A stretch of DNA of 64,000 bases, from positions 248,001 to 312,000 of the forward strand of contig NZ_JAMZEA010000011.1 in the NCBI RefSeq assembly GCF_024172125.1, read 5' to 3'. Origin of the DNA: Actinomadura rupiterrae (GTDB taxonomy: Bacteria > Actinomycetota > Actinomycetes > Streptosporangiales > Streptosporangiaceae). Below, in pieces: positions 40,922 through 47,929 of the stretch. A program made the position numbers and the translations under genes. Every line of letters starts with the position of its first letter. Position 1 is the stretch's first letter. The notes beneath the pieces are model-generated. The model was not told where the DNA came from. It saw only the letters and a list, made by a program, of their open reading frames with translations, and made no database searches.

Positions 40922-40953
40922 CGGCGAGCAGAACCGGGCCGCGCGTCAGCTCG

Positions 40954-41298
40954 TCAGCGGACCTCTTCGACCGCGCTGGTGCCCGAGCCGGGACGCGACT
41001 CCCACTCCCAGGTCTCGTCCAGCCGGAGCCGGCCGTCCGGGAGGAGCCGCAGTTCCGACACGCAGTGCCCGGTGGACGTCTCGCCGACCGCGTTGAGCTG
41101 CGCGTACCGGAACTCGATCCGGTCGCCCGCGCGGACGCCGACCAGGAAGCCGCGCCGGATCTCGCCGCCCGCGTACTCGGCCCAGATCTCGCCGCCGCGC
41201 TCGTGGTAGGCGAACTCGGTCGCGGTGCCGACCTCCCCGCCGACCGTGTCGGCCACGGCGCGGAAGCGGCGCCCGTCCAGCGACGGCATACTGCTCAT
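40954..41298 (-). CDS. Small beta-rich protein, paralogue of the cluster gene at 11065
   Basis: 114 residues of the same MORN-like family as 11065-11400. It has LDGRRFRAVADT, GGEIWAEYAGGEIRRGFLVGV, DRIEFRYAQLNAVGETSTGHC and LRLLPDGRLRLDETWEWESR. Function unknown; database names such as n-acetylglutamate synthase should not be trusted. The start ATG 41298 follows a TAAAAT box by six bases, so the mRNA is likely leaderless. It is divergent from the WD40 gene with 24 bp between the starts. Confidence 0.78.
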   Translation of the reverse strand: MSSMPSLDGRRFRAVADTVGGEVGTATEFAYHERGGEIWAEYAGGEIRRGFLVGVRAGDRIEFRYAQLNAVGETSTGHCVSELRLLPDGRLRLDETWEWESRPGSGTSAVEEVR

Positions 41299-41304
41299 AA
41301 GATC

Positions 41305-41310
41305 ATTTTA
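41305..41310 (-). promoter_or_regulatory. -10 element of the leaderless minus-strand gene
   Basis: On the minus strand TAAAAT is followed by six bases and then ATG 41298. This fits a leaderless transcript and gives a reason to prefer 41298 over the second ATG at 41289. Confidence 0.5.
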
Positions 41311-41322
41311 GGGGAGGCGGGC

Positions 41323-42390
41323 ATGGCGTCGTCCCGGGCCCCGGGGGCCGAGGTGCTGCTCCAGCGGCGGTGGCCGATCACGCAGGTCGCGTTCAACACG
41401 ACCGGGCACGCGCTCGCGGTCGTCCCCGAACGCGGGAACGCGCAGCTGTGGGACGCCAGCAGCCGCGAGCCGGTGCCGTCGGAGCCGGAGCGGCACGCCA
41501 GCCAGCGCAAACGCCGCCAGGAGCGACGCGCCCGCGGCGACCTCGACGCCCGGCACGTGGAGATCGCCGAGTGCGTGGCCTTCAGCCCGGACGGCCGCAC
41601 GCTCGCCGTCGGCGGCTACTACAGCAACAACATCGGCGACCCGTTCCCGCCGGTCTGGGTCGTCAGCCTGCGCGACGCGGAGACCGGCGCGTACCTGGGC
41701 GAACCCTTCGTGGACGACGCGCAGATGCCCATCTACGCAGGCCACACCGACGAGCTGACCTGCATCGCGTTCTCGCCGGACGGAACGGTCGTCGCCACCG
41801 CGAGCCTCGACGGAACCGTGCGGCTCTGGGACGTCGCGACCGGCCGTCCGCGCGGCTGCTCCCGCGTCGGCGGGGACGAGGCGCGCGCGTGCGCGTTCAG
41901 CCCGGACGGACGGCTGCTCGCGGTCGGCGACTCCGAGGGGCCCATCCTGGACCCCGAAGGACGCGTGGAGTTCTGGACTCCGGACACGCTGTCGGAACGC
42001 GGCGAACGCCTCGAATGCCTCAGCGAGGCCGTCCACGATCTGGCCTTCAGCCCGGACGGCCGCGCGCTGGTCACCGCTGACGGCGATGGCGTCCAGTTCT
42101 GGGACGTCGCCGCGCGCGAACCGGTCGGTGACCCGCTGCCCGGGCCTCCGGCGCGCGGCCTCGCGTTCAGCCCGGACGGCGGCATCCTCGCGACCGCCTG
42201 CGAGGACGGCGCGATCCGCCTCTGGGACGCGTCCGGGCGCCGTCCGCTCGGTGGCCTGCTGACCGGACACGACGGTCCGGTCAACAGCGTCGCCTTCAGC
42301 GCGGACGGCCGCCTGCTGGCGTCGGCCGGGGACGACGGCACCGCGCGCCTCTGGAACCTCCCCGGCCTCAAGGACGCCGGACGGCGGTGA
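41323..42390 (+). CDS. WD40 repeat beta-propeller protein
   Basis: 355 residues from ATG 41323 behind GGGGAGG; the huge upstream open frame is a shadow. At least six WD40 blades are visible by the recurring AFSPDG(R/T)xLA ... LWD pattern: ITQVAFNTTGHALAV, ECVAFSPDGRTLAVG, TCIAFSPDGTVVATA, ACAFSPDGRLLAVG, DLAFSPDGRALVTA, GLAFSPDGGILATA and NSVAFSADGRLLASA. No kinase, protease or NB-ARC domain is attached and no signal peptide is present, so it is probably a cytoplasmic scaffold. Residues 55-75 are highly basic. Its stop lies inside the 3' end of the convergent YceI remnant (23-bp overlap). Confidence 0.92.
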   Translation: MASSRAPGAEVLLQRRWPITQVAFNTTGHALAVVPERGNAQLWDASSREPVPSEPERHASQRKRRQERRARGDLDARHVEIAECVAFSPDGRTLAVGGYYSNNIGDPFPPVWVVSLRDAETGAYLGEPFVDDAQMPIYAGHTDELTCIAFSPDGTVVATASLDGTVRLWDVATGRPRGCSRVGGDEARACAFSPDGRLLAVGDSEGPILDPEGRVEFWTPDTLSERGERLECLSEAVHDLAFSPDGRALVTADGDGVQFWDVAAREPVGDPLPGPPARGLAFSPDGGILATACEDGAIRLWDASGRRPLGGLLTGHDGPVNSVAFSADGRLLASAGDDGTARLWNLPGLKDAGRR

Positions 42391-42898
42391 CGTCGATCTC
42401 CAACTCGACCTTCGGGCTCACGAACAGCTTGCTCATGGCGTTCTGGTTGACACCCCAGTCGTTCCGGTCGATGACCGTCCGGGCCTCGGCGGCTACGGTG
42501 CCGTCCTTGACGTCGGTCAGCTTCAGGTCGAGCGTGATCGGCCGGGTCACGTCGCGGATCGTCAGGTCGCCGGTGACGCGGAACGCCGTGCCGTCCAGCG
42601 CCCGCACCTACGTGGAGGTGAACGAGGCGGTCGCGTGGTCCTGAGCCCGCAGGTACTGCTTGAGCACCAGCTTGTCGCGGATCCCGCTGCCGGTCTGGAA
42701 GCTGTCCGCGCGGATCGTGAGGCGGACGGACGAGCGCGACGGGTCCCCGGCGTCCAGGTGCGCGCTGCCTTCGAACCGCTCGAAGTGCCCGCGCACGCGG
42801 CTGCCGCCGGTGTGCTTGGCGACGAAGCCGATCCGCGAGCGCCCGGCGTCGAGGACGTAGTCGCCGGCAAGCTCATCAAGCCTGGTCAGGGTGGACAT
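42368..42898 (-). pseudogene. YceI family lipid-binding protein interrupted by an in-frame amber codon
   Basis: From ATG 42898 (GGGAG upstream) the protein reads MSTLTRLDELAGDYVLD ... GFVAKHTGGSRVRGHFERFEG ... ASFTST, then meets TAG at 42608-42610. The same frame then continues without shift as VRALDGTAFRVTGDLTIRDVTRPITLD to the normal YceI end at 42368. All YceI landmarks are on both sides of the stop, so a single nucleotide change explains the break. YceI proteins are lipocalin-like and bind polyisoprenoids or amides. This copy is either a recent pseudogene, a suppressed amber or a sequencing error. It is divergent from SigJ across a palindrome. Confidence 0.85.
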
Positions 42899-42959
42899 AA
42901 TGGGGCACTCCCAAGTTCGTAGGGCGGGTCGTTCGGCGATACGACGACGCGGCTCCGCC

Positions 42960-42989
42960 GAATGTGAGGTCGCGGTCCACCTCACATTC
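42960..42989. promoter_or_regulatory. 30-bp perfect palindrome between yceI and sigJ
   Basis: GAATGTGAGGT (42960-42970) and ACCTCACATTC (42979-42989) are perfect 11-base arms around an eight-base spacer. The site lies 54 bp upstream of the sigJ start and 62 bp from yceI, in the divergent promoter region. Its length suggests a dimeric TetR- or MerR-like repressor that is not encoded next to it. Confidence 0.8.
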
Positions 42990-43042
42990 CGGCCCGCTGT
43001 CCCGTCTTACAGGGGAAGGCCACGACGAACGAGGGGGACGAG

Positions 43043-43984
43043 ATGGACGGCATGGACGGCACGGGCGGTGTGCACGACGAGGCGCTCAGCGCGGTGATGA
43101 GCGAGCGGCGGCACCTGATCAACCTGGCGTACCGGCTGCTCGGCTCCCTCGCCGACGCCGAGGACGCCGTCCAGGAGACCTACGCGCGCTGGTACGCGAT
43201 GCCGCGCGAGCAGCAGGACGCCATCGGCAACCCCGCCGCGTGGCTGACCCGCGTCGCCGGCCGCGTCTGCCTGGACGTGCTCGGCTCGGCGCGGGTGCGG
43301 CGCGAGAGCTACGTGGGGGAGTGGCTGCCCGAGCCGGTCCCCGGACGCGCCGCCTGGCTCGACGAGCGGCCCGGCGACGGCAACGCCGACCCGGCCGACC
43401 GCGTGACGCTGGACGAGTCGCTCAACATGGCCTTCCTGGTCGTCCTGGAGTCGATGACCCCGGCCGAGCGGGTGGCGTTCATCCTGCACGACGTGTTCCG
43501 GTACCCGTTCGCCGAGGTCGCCGGCATCGTCGGCCGGAGCCCGGCGGCGTGCCGCCAGCTGGCCTCCTCGGCGCGCCGCCGCCTGGACGCGTCCCGCACC
43601 CCGGCGCCCCCGGCCGCGCAGAGCGCCCGGATCGTCCGGGACTTCCGGAAGGCGTGGGAGGCCAAGGACATCGGCGCGCTCGTCGGGCTGCTCGCCCCGG
43701 ACGCGGTCGCGGTCGGCGACGGCGGCGGGATCGTCGCGGCGATGCTGGAGCCGATCGAGGGCGCCGCCGCGATCGCGGCCTACCTGGTCGACCTCATGGC
43801 CCGCGCGGCCGGCATGGGCCAGGGCATGGACCTGATGGAGCAGACCGTGAACGCCCAGCCCGGCCTGGTCGTCCGGCACGAGGGCACCACCGCCGCCGTC
43901 TTCGCGTTCGAGTTCGAGGACGACCGCATCAAGCGGATGTGGTGCGTCCGGAACCCGGAGAAGCTGCGTCCGTGGGCGGGCTGA
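43043..43984 (+). CDS. sigJ: ECF RNA polymerase sigma factor, SigJ/ECF41-like with SnoaL-type C-terminus
   Basis: 313 residues. Sigma region 2 (about 20-90, LINLAYRLLGSLADAEDAVQETYARW) and region 4 (about 125-185, MTPAERVAFILHDVFRYPFAEVAGIVGRSPAACRQLASSARRRL) are followed by a SnoaL/NTF2-like domain (about 195-305) ending in IKRMWCVRNPEKL. This three-part layout is that of SigJ/ECF41-type sigma factors, where the C-terminal domain replaces an anti-sigma factor. ATG 43043 follows GAGGGGGA. The divergent partner is usually a target such as a carboxymuconolactone decarboxylase or oxidoreductase; here it is the broken YceI gene. The 3' end overlaps the MFS gene by 56 bp. Confidence 0.92.
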   Translation: MDGMDGTGGVHDEALSAVMSERRHLINLAYRLLGSLADAEDAVQETYARWYAMPREQQDAIGNPAAWLTRVAGRVCLDVLGSARVRRESYVGEWLPEPVPGRAAWLDERPGDGNADPADRVTLDESLNMAFLVVLESMTPAERVAFILHDVFRYPFAEVAGIVGRSPAACRQLASSARRRLDASRTPAPPAAQSARIVRDFRKAWEAKDIGALVGLLAPDAVAVGDGGGIVAAMLEPIEGAAAIAAYLVDLMARAAGMGQGMDLMEQTVNAQPGLVVRHEGTTAAVFAFEFEDDRIKRMWCVRNPEKLRPWAG

Positions 43985-45485
43985 GGACGGGCCGGCCGTG
44001 GTGCCGGGTGACCACCAGGTAGGGGAGGCACAGCAGCGCCACGCCCGCGCACACGGTTATCGCCAGGGCCGCGCCGACCGGCAGGAGCAGGCCGCCGAGC
44101 GCCGTGCCGAGGGCGATGCCGCCGTAGAGCGCGGCCGCGTTCAGGCCGATGACCACGGCGGTCTCCTCCGGCGCCGCGTTGATCAGCCGGACCTGCTGCG
44201 CGGGGGTCTGGAACCACGTCGCGGCGCCCCAGGCGACCATCAGCACGGCCGTCAGCGGCAGCCAGTGGACGCCCGCGTACGCCGCGGCCGCGAACGCGGC
44301 CAGCGTGGCGGTCAGCCCGGTGAAGCCGACGGCCTGGACGCGGAACGGCCCGTGCCGGTCGACCCTGGAGCCCGAGAGGAGGTTCCCCAGCACGGCGCCG
44401 ACGCCGTACAGGAACAGCAGCCACGCCTCCTCCGACGCGTCCGCGCCCAGTGCGCGCAGGACCGGCACCGCGAACGCGTACAGGCCGTACCCGGCGGCGA
44501 TCCCGGCAACGGTCAGCGGCAGGATCGCGAGGACGCCCGGCCTGCGCAGCGCCGCCAGCCGCTTCGTGAGCGGGACGGGCGGCGAACCCGGCAGCGCGGG
44601 CATCACGGCGAGGACGCCGACCGCCGCCACCGCGCACAGCACGGCGACCAGACCGAGCGCCGCGCGCCAGTCCAGGGCGCGTTCGGCGAGGTTGCCCAGC
44701 GGGACGCCGAGCGCGGTCGCCATCGTCAGCCCGCCGATCACCACCGCGAGTGCCCGCGCCCGCTGGGCGGGCGCGACCAGGGACGACGCGACCGCGCCCG
44801 CGTTCGGGGTGAACGCCGCCGCGCCGACCGCCGCGAGCACGCGCGTCGCCATCAAGACCCCGAAGTCCGGCGCCAGCGCCGAGCCGAGGTTGGCCAGCGC
44901 GAGGACGACCAGCGCGCCCACCAGCAGCGCGCGGCGCGGCACCCGCGCCAGCAGCGTGGCCAGCACCGGGGACAGCGCGGCGTAGGTGATCGCGAACACC
45001 GTCGCCGACTGCCCAGCCGCCGACTCCGACACGTGCAGCGACCGCGACATCGCGGGCAGGAACCCGGCGACGACATAGGCGTCCGTCCCCACCGCGAACG
45101 TCCCCAACGCCAGAATCCCGACCCCCCCAAGCCCCCGCGACCCCGCGCCCCCCGCGTCCGCACCCCGCGTCCCCACGTCCCGCACCTCGGCACCCCGCGT
45201 CCCCACGTCCCGCACGTCCGCGTCCTGCGGCGCCGCGTTCCGCACGTCCCGCGCGTCCGCGTTCCGCGCGTCCGCGTTCCGCGCGTCCGCAACCTGCGGC
45301 GCCGCGTCCCGCGCGTCCGCAACCGGCGACAGCGTGCCCTGCGGCGGCGCGGCCTGCGGTGCCGCGTCCCGTGGCACTGCGTTCGGTGGCGGTGCGTTCT
45401 GCGCTGGCTTGTCTTGTGCGGTGGGCTTCTGCTCGGCCGCGTTCGCCGCTGCGGCGTGGTAGCGAGCTATCGGGATATTTGGCAT
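43929..45485 (-). CDS. MFS transporter with long repetitive N-terminal extension
   Basis: 518 residues. About 125 N-terminal residues are low-complexity (ADARN, DVGTRGA and AAPQ repeats) before a normal 12-helix MFS core begins with GILALGTFAVGTDAYVVAGFLPAMSRSLHVSE, the DHA1 chloramphenicol-exporter type start. Helix 4-5 LAVVIGGLTMATALGVPLG fits motif C of antiporters. The ATG at 45485 has AAAGGAAC upstream and MPNIPIAR after it, so the extension appears genuinely translated. Its unusual composition comes from minisatellite-like DNA. It lies 56 bp downstream of the Rrf2 regulator gene and may be its target. Confidence 0.87.
   Translation of the reverse strand: MPNIPIARYHAAAANAAEQKPTAQDKPAQNAPPPNAVPRDAAPQAAPPQGTLSPVADARDAAPQVADARNADARNADARDVRNAAPQDADVRDVGTRGAEVRDVGTRGADAGGAGSRGLGGVGILALGTFAVGTDAYVVAGFLPAMSRSLHVSESAAGQSATVFAITYAALSPVLATLLARVPRRALLVGALVVLALANLGSALAPDFGVLMATRVLAAVGAAAFTPNAGAVASSLVAPAQRARALAVVIGGLTMATALGVPLGNLAERALDWRAALGLVAVLCAVAAVGVLAVMPALPGSPPVPLTKRLAALRRPGVLAILPLTVAGIAAGYGLYAFAVPVLRALGADASEEAWLLFLYGVGAVLGNLLSGSRVDRHGPFRVQAVGFTGLTATLAAFAAAAYAGVHWLPLTAVLMVAWGAATWFQTPAQQVRLINAAPEETAVVIGLNAAALYGGIALGTALGGLLLPVGAALAITVCAGVALLCLPYLVVTRHHGRPVLSPPTDAASPGSGRTTSA
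45161..45325 (-). repeat. Minisatellite in the MFS N-terminal coding region
   Basis: Two 30-bp units (45161-45190 and 45191-45220) are nearly identical. Three 15-bp units (45251-45265, 45266-45280, 45281-45295) follow, with further diverged copies to about 45325. All keep the reading frame (multiples of 15 bp) and encode ADARN/VRDVGTRGA-type peptide. Rapid length change is expected between strains. Confidence 0.8.
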
Positions 45486-45541
45486 CCCTGTTCCTTTCGC
45501 GGTCGGGCCCGGCCCGGTTCTGTGCGGGGCGGGTCAGGTGG

Positions 45542-46024
45542 TCAGGCGTTGGTGCTGCTCATGCGCTGGTAGTTGCGGCGGGTGCGCTCGGCGCTGTGGG
45601 GGCTGCCGGCCATCAGGTCGGCGATGGTGTGGGCGGCGAGCTCCCGCCGCCAGGCCGTCTCGGCGCGGCGCATCACCGACGAGATGCCGCACGGTTTGGC
45701 GAACTCGGACGGCGCGCCGCCCATGCCGCGCTGCCGGACCTCGGTGCAGCAGAAGAGGGCGTCCAGGCCGTCCTCCAGGGCGGCGACGACCTCCATGACG
45801 GTGATCCGCCCGGGCGGGCGCGCCAGCGCCCAGCCGCCGCGCGCGCCCGGGGACGAGGTGAGGATCCCGGCCCGGGCCAGCGCCTGGAGCCGCTTCTTCA
45901 GGTACTCCTGCGGGAGGTCGAACCAGAGCGCCAGCCGCCGGATCGAGACCGGGGTCTCGTCGTCCAGCCAGCCCAGGGTCACGCAGCAGTGCAGGCCCCA
46001 TTCGACGCTCTCGCCCATCCGCAT
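45542..46024 (-). CDS. Rrf2 family transcriptional regulator
   Basis: 160 residues starting at ATG 46024, which directly follows a -10 element (leaderless); the longer frame to 46075 has no ribosome site. N-terminal VEWGLHCCVTLGWLDDETPVSIRRLALWFDLPQEYLKKRLQALARAGIL is the Rrf2 winged helix, with wing ARGGWALARP. Two cysteines, in FCCTEVRQRG and AKPCGI, could bind a cluster or sense redox state, but the three-cysteine pattern of IscR/NsrR is not complete. The likely targets are itself and the downstream MFS gene. Confidence 0.9.
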   Translation of the reverse strand: MRMGESVEWGLHCCVTLGWLDDETPVSIRRLALWFDLPQEYLKKRLQALARAGILTSSPGARGGWALARPPGRITVMEVVAALEDGLDALFCCTEVRQRGMGGAPSEFAKPCGISSVMRRAETAWRRELAAHTIADLMAGSPHSAERTRRNYQRMSSTNA

Positions 46025-46050
46025 AACCGGGACTATACACATCCCGGTTA
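46024..46050. promoter_or_regulatory. Rrf2 operator overlapping its own leaderless promoter
   Basis: TAACCGGGA (46024-46032) and TCCCGGTTA (46042-46050) are perfect nine-base arms around a nine-base spacer. On the minus strand the spacer carries the -10 box TATAGT (46037-46032), which is followed by seven bases and the ATG at 46024. Binding would therefore cover both the -10 and the start codon, a compact autorepression device. Confidence 0.85.
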
Positions 46051-46096
46051 GGGTTCGCATCCGCCCGGGGTGCATGAGTGAGCGCGTATGGGCAGG

Positions 46097-46705
46097 TCAG
46101 AGGCGGCCGGGCGTGGCGGTTCCGGCGCCGCGCAGGAAGGTGTCCACGACGAGCGTCGCCATGGTGTCGGTGTCGTCGGCGTCCGTCCGGTGCAGGTCGG
46201 CCTGGTGGATGAGCGCGTAGTAGACGCGCCGGGCCCAGGGGACGTCCAGGTCGGCGCGCAGGATGCCCGCGTCCTGGGCGCGGCGGAACATCCGCTCGCA
46301 CGTCTCGCGGATCTCGGCGTGCACGCGCTCCACCTCCGGGTCGGACGAGGACGCGCGGCTCATCGCGAACCCCCAGCTGACCTTCACGCCCAGCACGTTC
46401 GCGGTCGTCTGGTACAGCGCGACCAGCGGCGGCGCGGTGTCGGGGTGCGCGGCCTCCACGGCGTCCGCGAAACGGCGGGTCGCCCAGACCGCGAGCGCGT
46501 CGATGAGCGCCTCGCGGGTGGCGAAGCGCCGGTGCACGGTCGTGCGGGCCACCCCTGCCGCCTCGGCGATCTGCTCCATCGTGGCCGCCGGGTCGGCGCT
46601 GAGCGTGCGCTCGGCCGCCTCCAGGATCGCGGTCACCGTCCGCTCGGCGTCCGCGCGAAGGGGACGGCGGCCCGCCGCCGGGGCCGCCTGCCGCTGAGTC
46701 GTCAT
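46097..46705 (-). CDS. TetR family transcriptional regulator
   Basis: 202 residues from ATG 46705. N-terminal DNA-binding part: AERTVTAILEAAERTLSADPAATMEQIAEAAGVARTTVHRRFATREALIDAL (helix-turn-helix QIAEAAGVARTTVHRRF). The helical ligand-binding part follows. It is divergent from the aldo/keto reductase gene (46827); a perfect 24-bp palindrome lies in the 121-bp gap, so the reductase and tetR itself are the likely targets. A Thr/Gln/Ala-rich basic tail (MTTQRQAAPAAGRRPLR) precedes the domain. Confidence 0.92.
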   Translation of the reverse strand: MTTQRQAAPAAGRRPLRADAERTVTAILEAAERTLSADPAATMEQIAEAAGVARTTVHRRFATREALIDALAVWATRRFADAVEAAHPDTAPPLVALYQTTANVLGVKVSWGFAMSRASSSDPEVERVHAEIRETCERMFRRAQDAGILRADLDVPWARRVYYALIHQADLHRTDADDTDTMATLVVDTFLRGAGTATPGRL

Positions 46706-46742
46706 GCCGGAAAGTATACGTGTCGGTCGCTGTTCTTCCCAG

Positions 46743-46766
46743 ACTTGCAACATTGATGTTGCAAGT
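46743..46766. promoter_or_regulatory. 24-bp perfect palindrome, TetR operator candidate
   Basis: ACTTGCAACAT (46743-46753) and ATGTTGCAAGT (46756-46766) are exact 11-base arms around a two-base centre. It is notably AT-richer than its surroundings and sits between the divergent tetR and aldo/keto reductase genes, 61 bp from the reductase start. Confidence 0.9.
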
Positions 46767-46826
46767 TGTAGCTTCCTCGCATCGCAGCTGATGCGGCTAC
46801 GGATTCTCCCTGGAAGGTTGGAAGCG

Positions 46827-47819
46827 ATGGAGTACACGCGTCTCGGCCGGAGCGGCCTCTCGGTCTCCCGGCTCGTCCTCGGCACCATGAACTTCGGCGC
46901 GGAGGCGACCGAGCAGGACAGCCACGCGATCATGGACTCGGCCCGCGACCAGGGCATCACCTTCTTCGACACCGCCAACGTGTACGGGCGGCAGCTCGGC
47001 GAAGGGGTCACTGAGCAGATCGTCGGCCGGTGGTTCGCGCAGGGCGGCGGACGCCGCGAGAACACCGTCCTGGCGACGAAGGTGTACCTGCCGATGGGGG
47101 AGGGCCCGAACGAAAGCGGCCTGTCCGCGCTGCACATCCGGCGCGCGGTCGAGGGCTCGCTGAAGCGGCTCCAGACCGACCACATCGACCTGTACCAGAT
47201 GCACCACATCGACCGGACGACCCCGTGGGAGGAGATCTGGGAGGCGTTCTCGGTGCTGCGCCAGCAGGGCAAGGTGCTGTACTTCGGATCGTCCAACTTC
47301 GCCGGGTGGAACATCGCGCAGGCGCAGGAGGCGGCCCGCACGCGGCACTTCCTCGGCCTGGTCAGCGAGCAGTCGATCTACAACCTGATGACGCGCTGGG
47401 TCGAGCTGGAGGTGCTGCCCGCCGCGCGGCACTACGGCGTGGGCGTGATCCCGTGGTCGCCGCTGCACGGCGGGCTGCTCAGCGGCGTCCTGCGCAAGCA
47501 GCGCGAGGGCGTCGCGGCGCGCAGCGGCAAGGGCCAGTGGGCCGAGACGCTCGACCAGCACCGCGACACCCTGGCCGCCTACGAGAAGCTGTGCGCCGAC
47601 CTCGGCGAGGACCCCGCGCACGTCGGGCTCGCGTGGCTGCTCGCCCAGGACGGCGTGACCGGCCCCATCATCGGCCCCCGCACGCTCGGCCAGCTGGACG
47701 GCTCGCTGCGCGCCCTCGACATCACCCTGGACGCCGACACCCTCGCCAAGCTGGACGAGCTGTTCCCGCCGCCCGCCCCGAACGGCGCCAAGCCCGCCCC
47801 CGAGGCATACGCCTGGTAA
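46827..47819 (+). CDS. Aldo/keto reductase
   Basis: 330 residues from ATG 46827 behind GGAAG. TIM-barrel aldo/keto reductase: MEYTRLGRSGLSVSRLVLGTMNFG at the start, catalytic aspartate and tyrosine in FFDTANVYGRQLGEG near 50, the lysine in LATKVY, and the histidine in IDLYQMHHID. C-terminal GPIIGPRTLGQLDGSLRALDI binds NADPH. It reduces aldehydes or ketones. It is controlled by the divergent TetR; the SenB-like gene follows after 106 bp but probably has its own promoter. Confidence 0.93.
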   Translation: MEYTRLGRSGLSVSRLVLGTMNFGAEATEQDSHAIMDSARDQGITFFDTANVYGRQLGEGVTEQIVGRWFAQGGGRRENTVLATKVYLPMGEGPNESGLSALHIRRAVEGSLKRLQTDHIDLYQMHHIDRTTPWEEIWEAFSVLRQQGKVLYFGSSNFAGWNIAQAQEAARTRHFLGLVSEQSIYNLMTRWVELEVLPAARHYGVGVIPWSPLHGGLLSGVLRKQREGVAARSGKGQWAETLDQHRDTLAAYEKLCADLGEDPAHVGLAWLLAQDGVTGPIIGPRTLGQLDGSLRALDITLDADTLAKLDELFPPPAPNGAKPAPEAYAW

Positions 47820-47853
47820 CGCGGCAGCCCGGTAGCCCGGCAGGTCTGCGGCA

Positions 47854-47859
47854 TATGAT
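47854..47859 (+). promoter_or_regulatory. -10 element for the selenosugar genes
   Basis: TATGAT is followed by seven bases and then a GTG (47867) opening a 20-codon reading frame, as in other leaderless messages of this window. No good -35 is seen at the right distance. Confidence 0.45.
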
Positions 47860-47866
47860 CGGCAAC

Positions 47867-47929
47867 GTGTGGGAACGGACGGTCCGCGACATCCTCGGCG
47901 GCCTGCGGACGGGCGCGGTCGGCCCGTGA
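47867..47929 (+). CDS. Putative 20-codon leaderless leader peptide coupled to senB
   Basis: GTG 47867 lies seven bases after a TATGAT box and opens 20 codons (VWERTVRDILGGLRTGAVGP) ending at TGA 47927-47929. The stop overlaps the GTG start of the SenB-like gene (47926) as GTGA. The SenB-like start has no ribosome-binding site of its own, so translation through this small frame would explain how it is initiated. The peptide has no known motif. It could instead be just a 5' extension artefact, in which case an in-frame GTG at 47869 starts SenB. Confidence 0.4.
   Translation: MWERTVRDILGGLRTGAVGP

Noticed and set aside
38674-41322. Upstream extension of the WD40 frame
   Set aside because: Runs antisense or out of frame through the lactonase, hydroxylase and marR genes; the WD40 gene has its own ribosome site and ATG at 41323.
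42608-42610. Amber codon in yceI read as pyrrolysine
   Set aside because: No Pyl system is known in such actinomycetes and YceI has no need for it; a point mutation or error is simpler.
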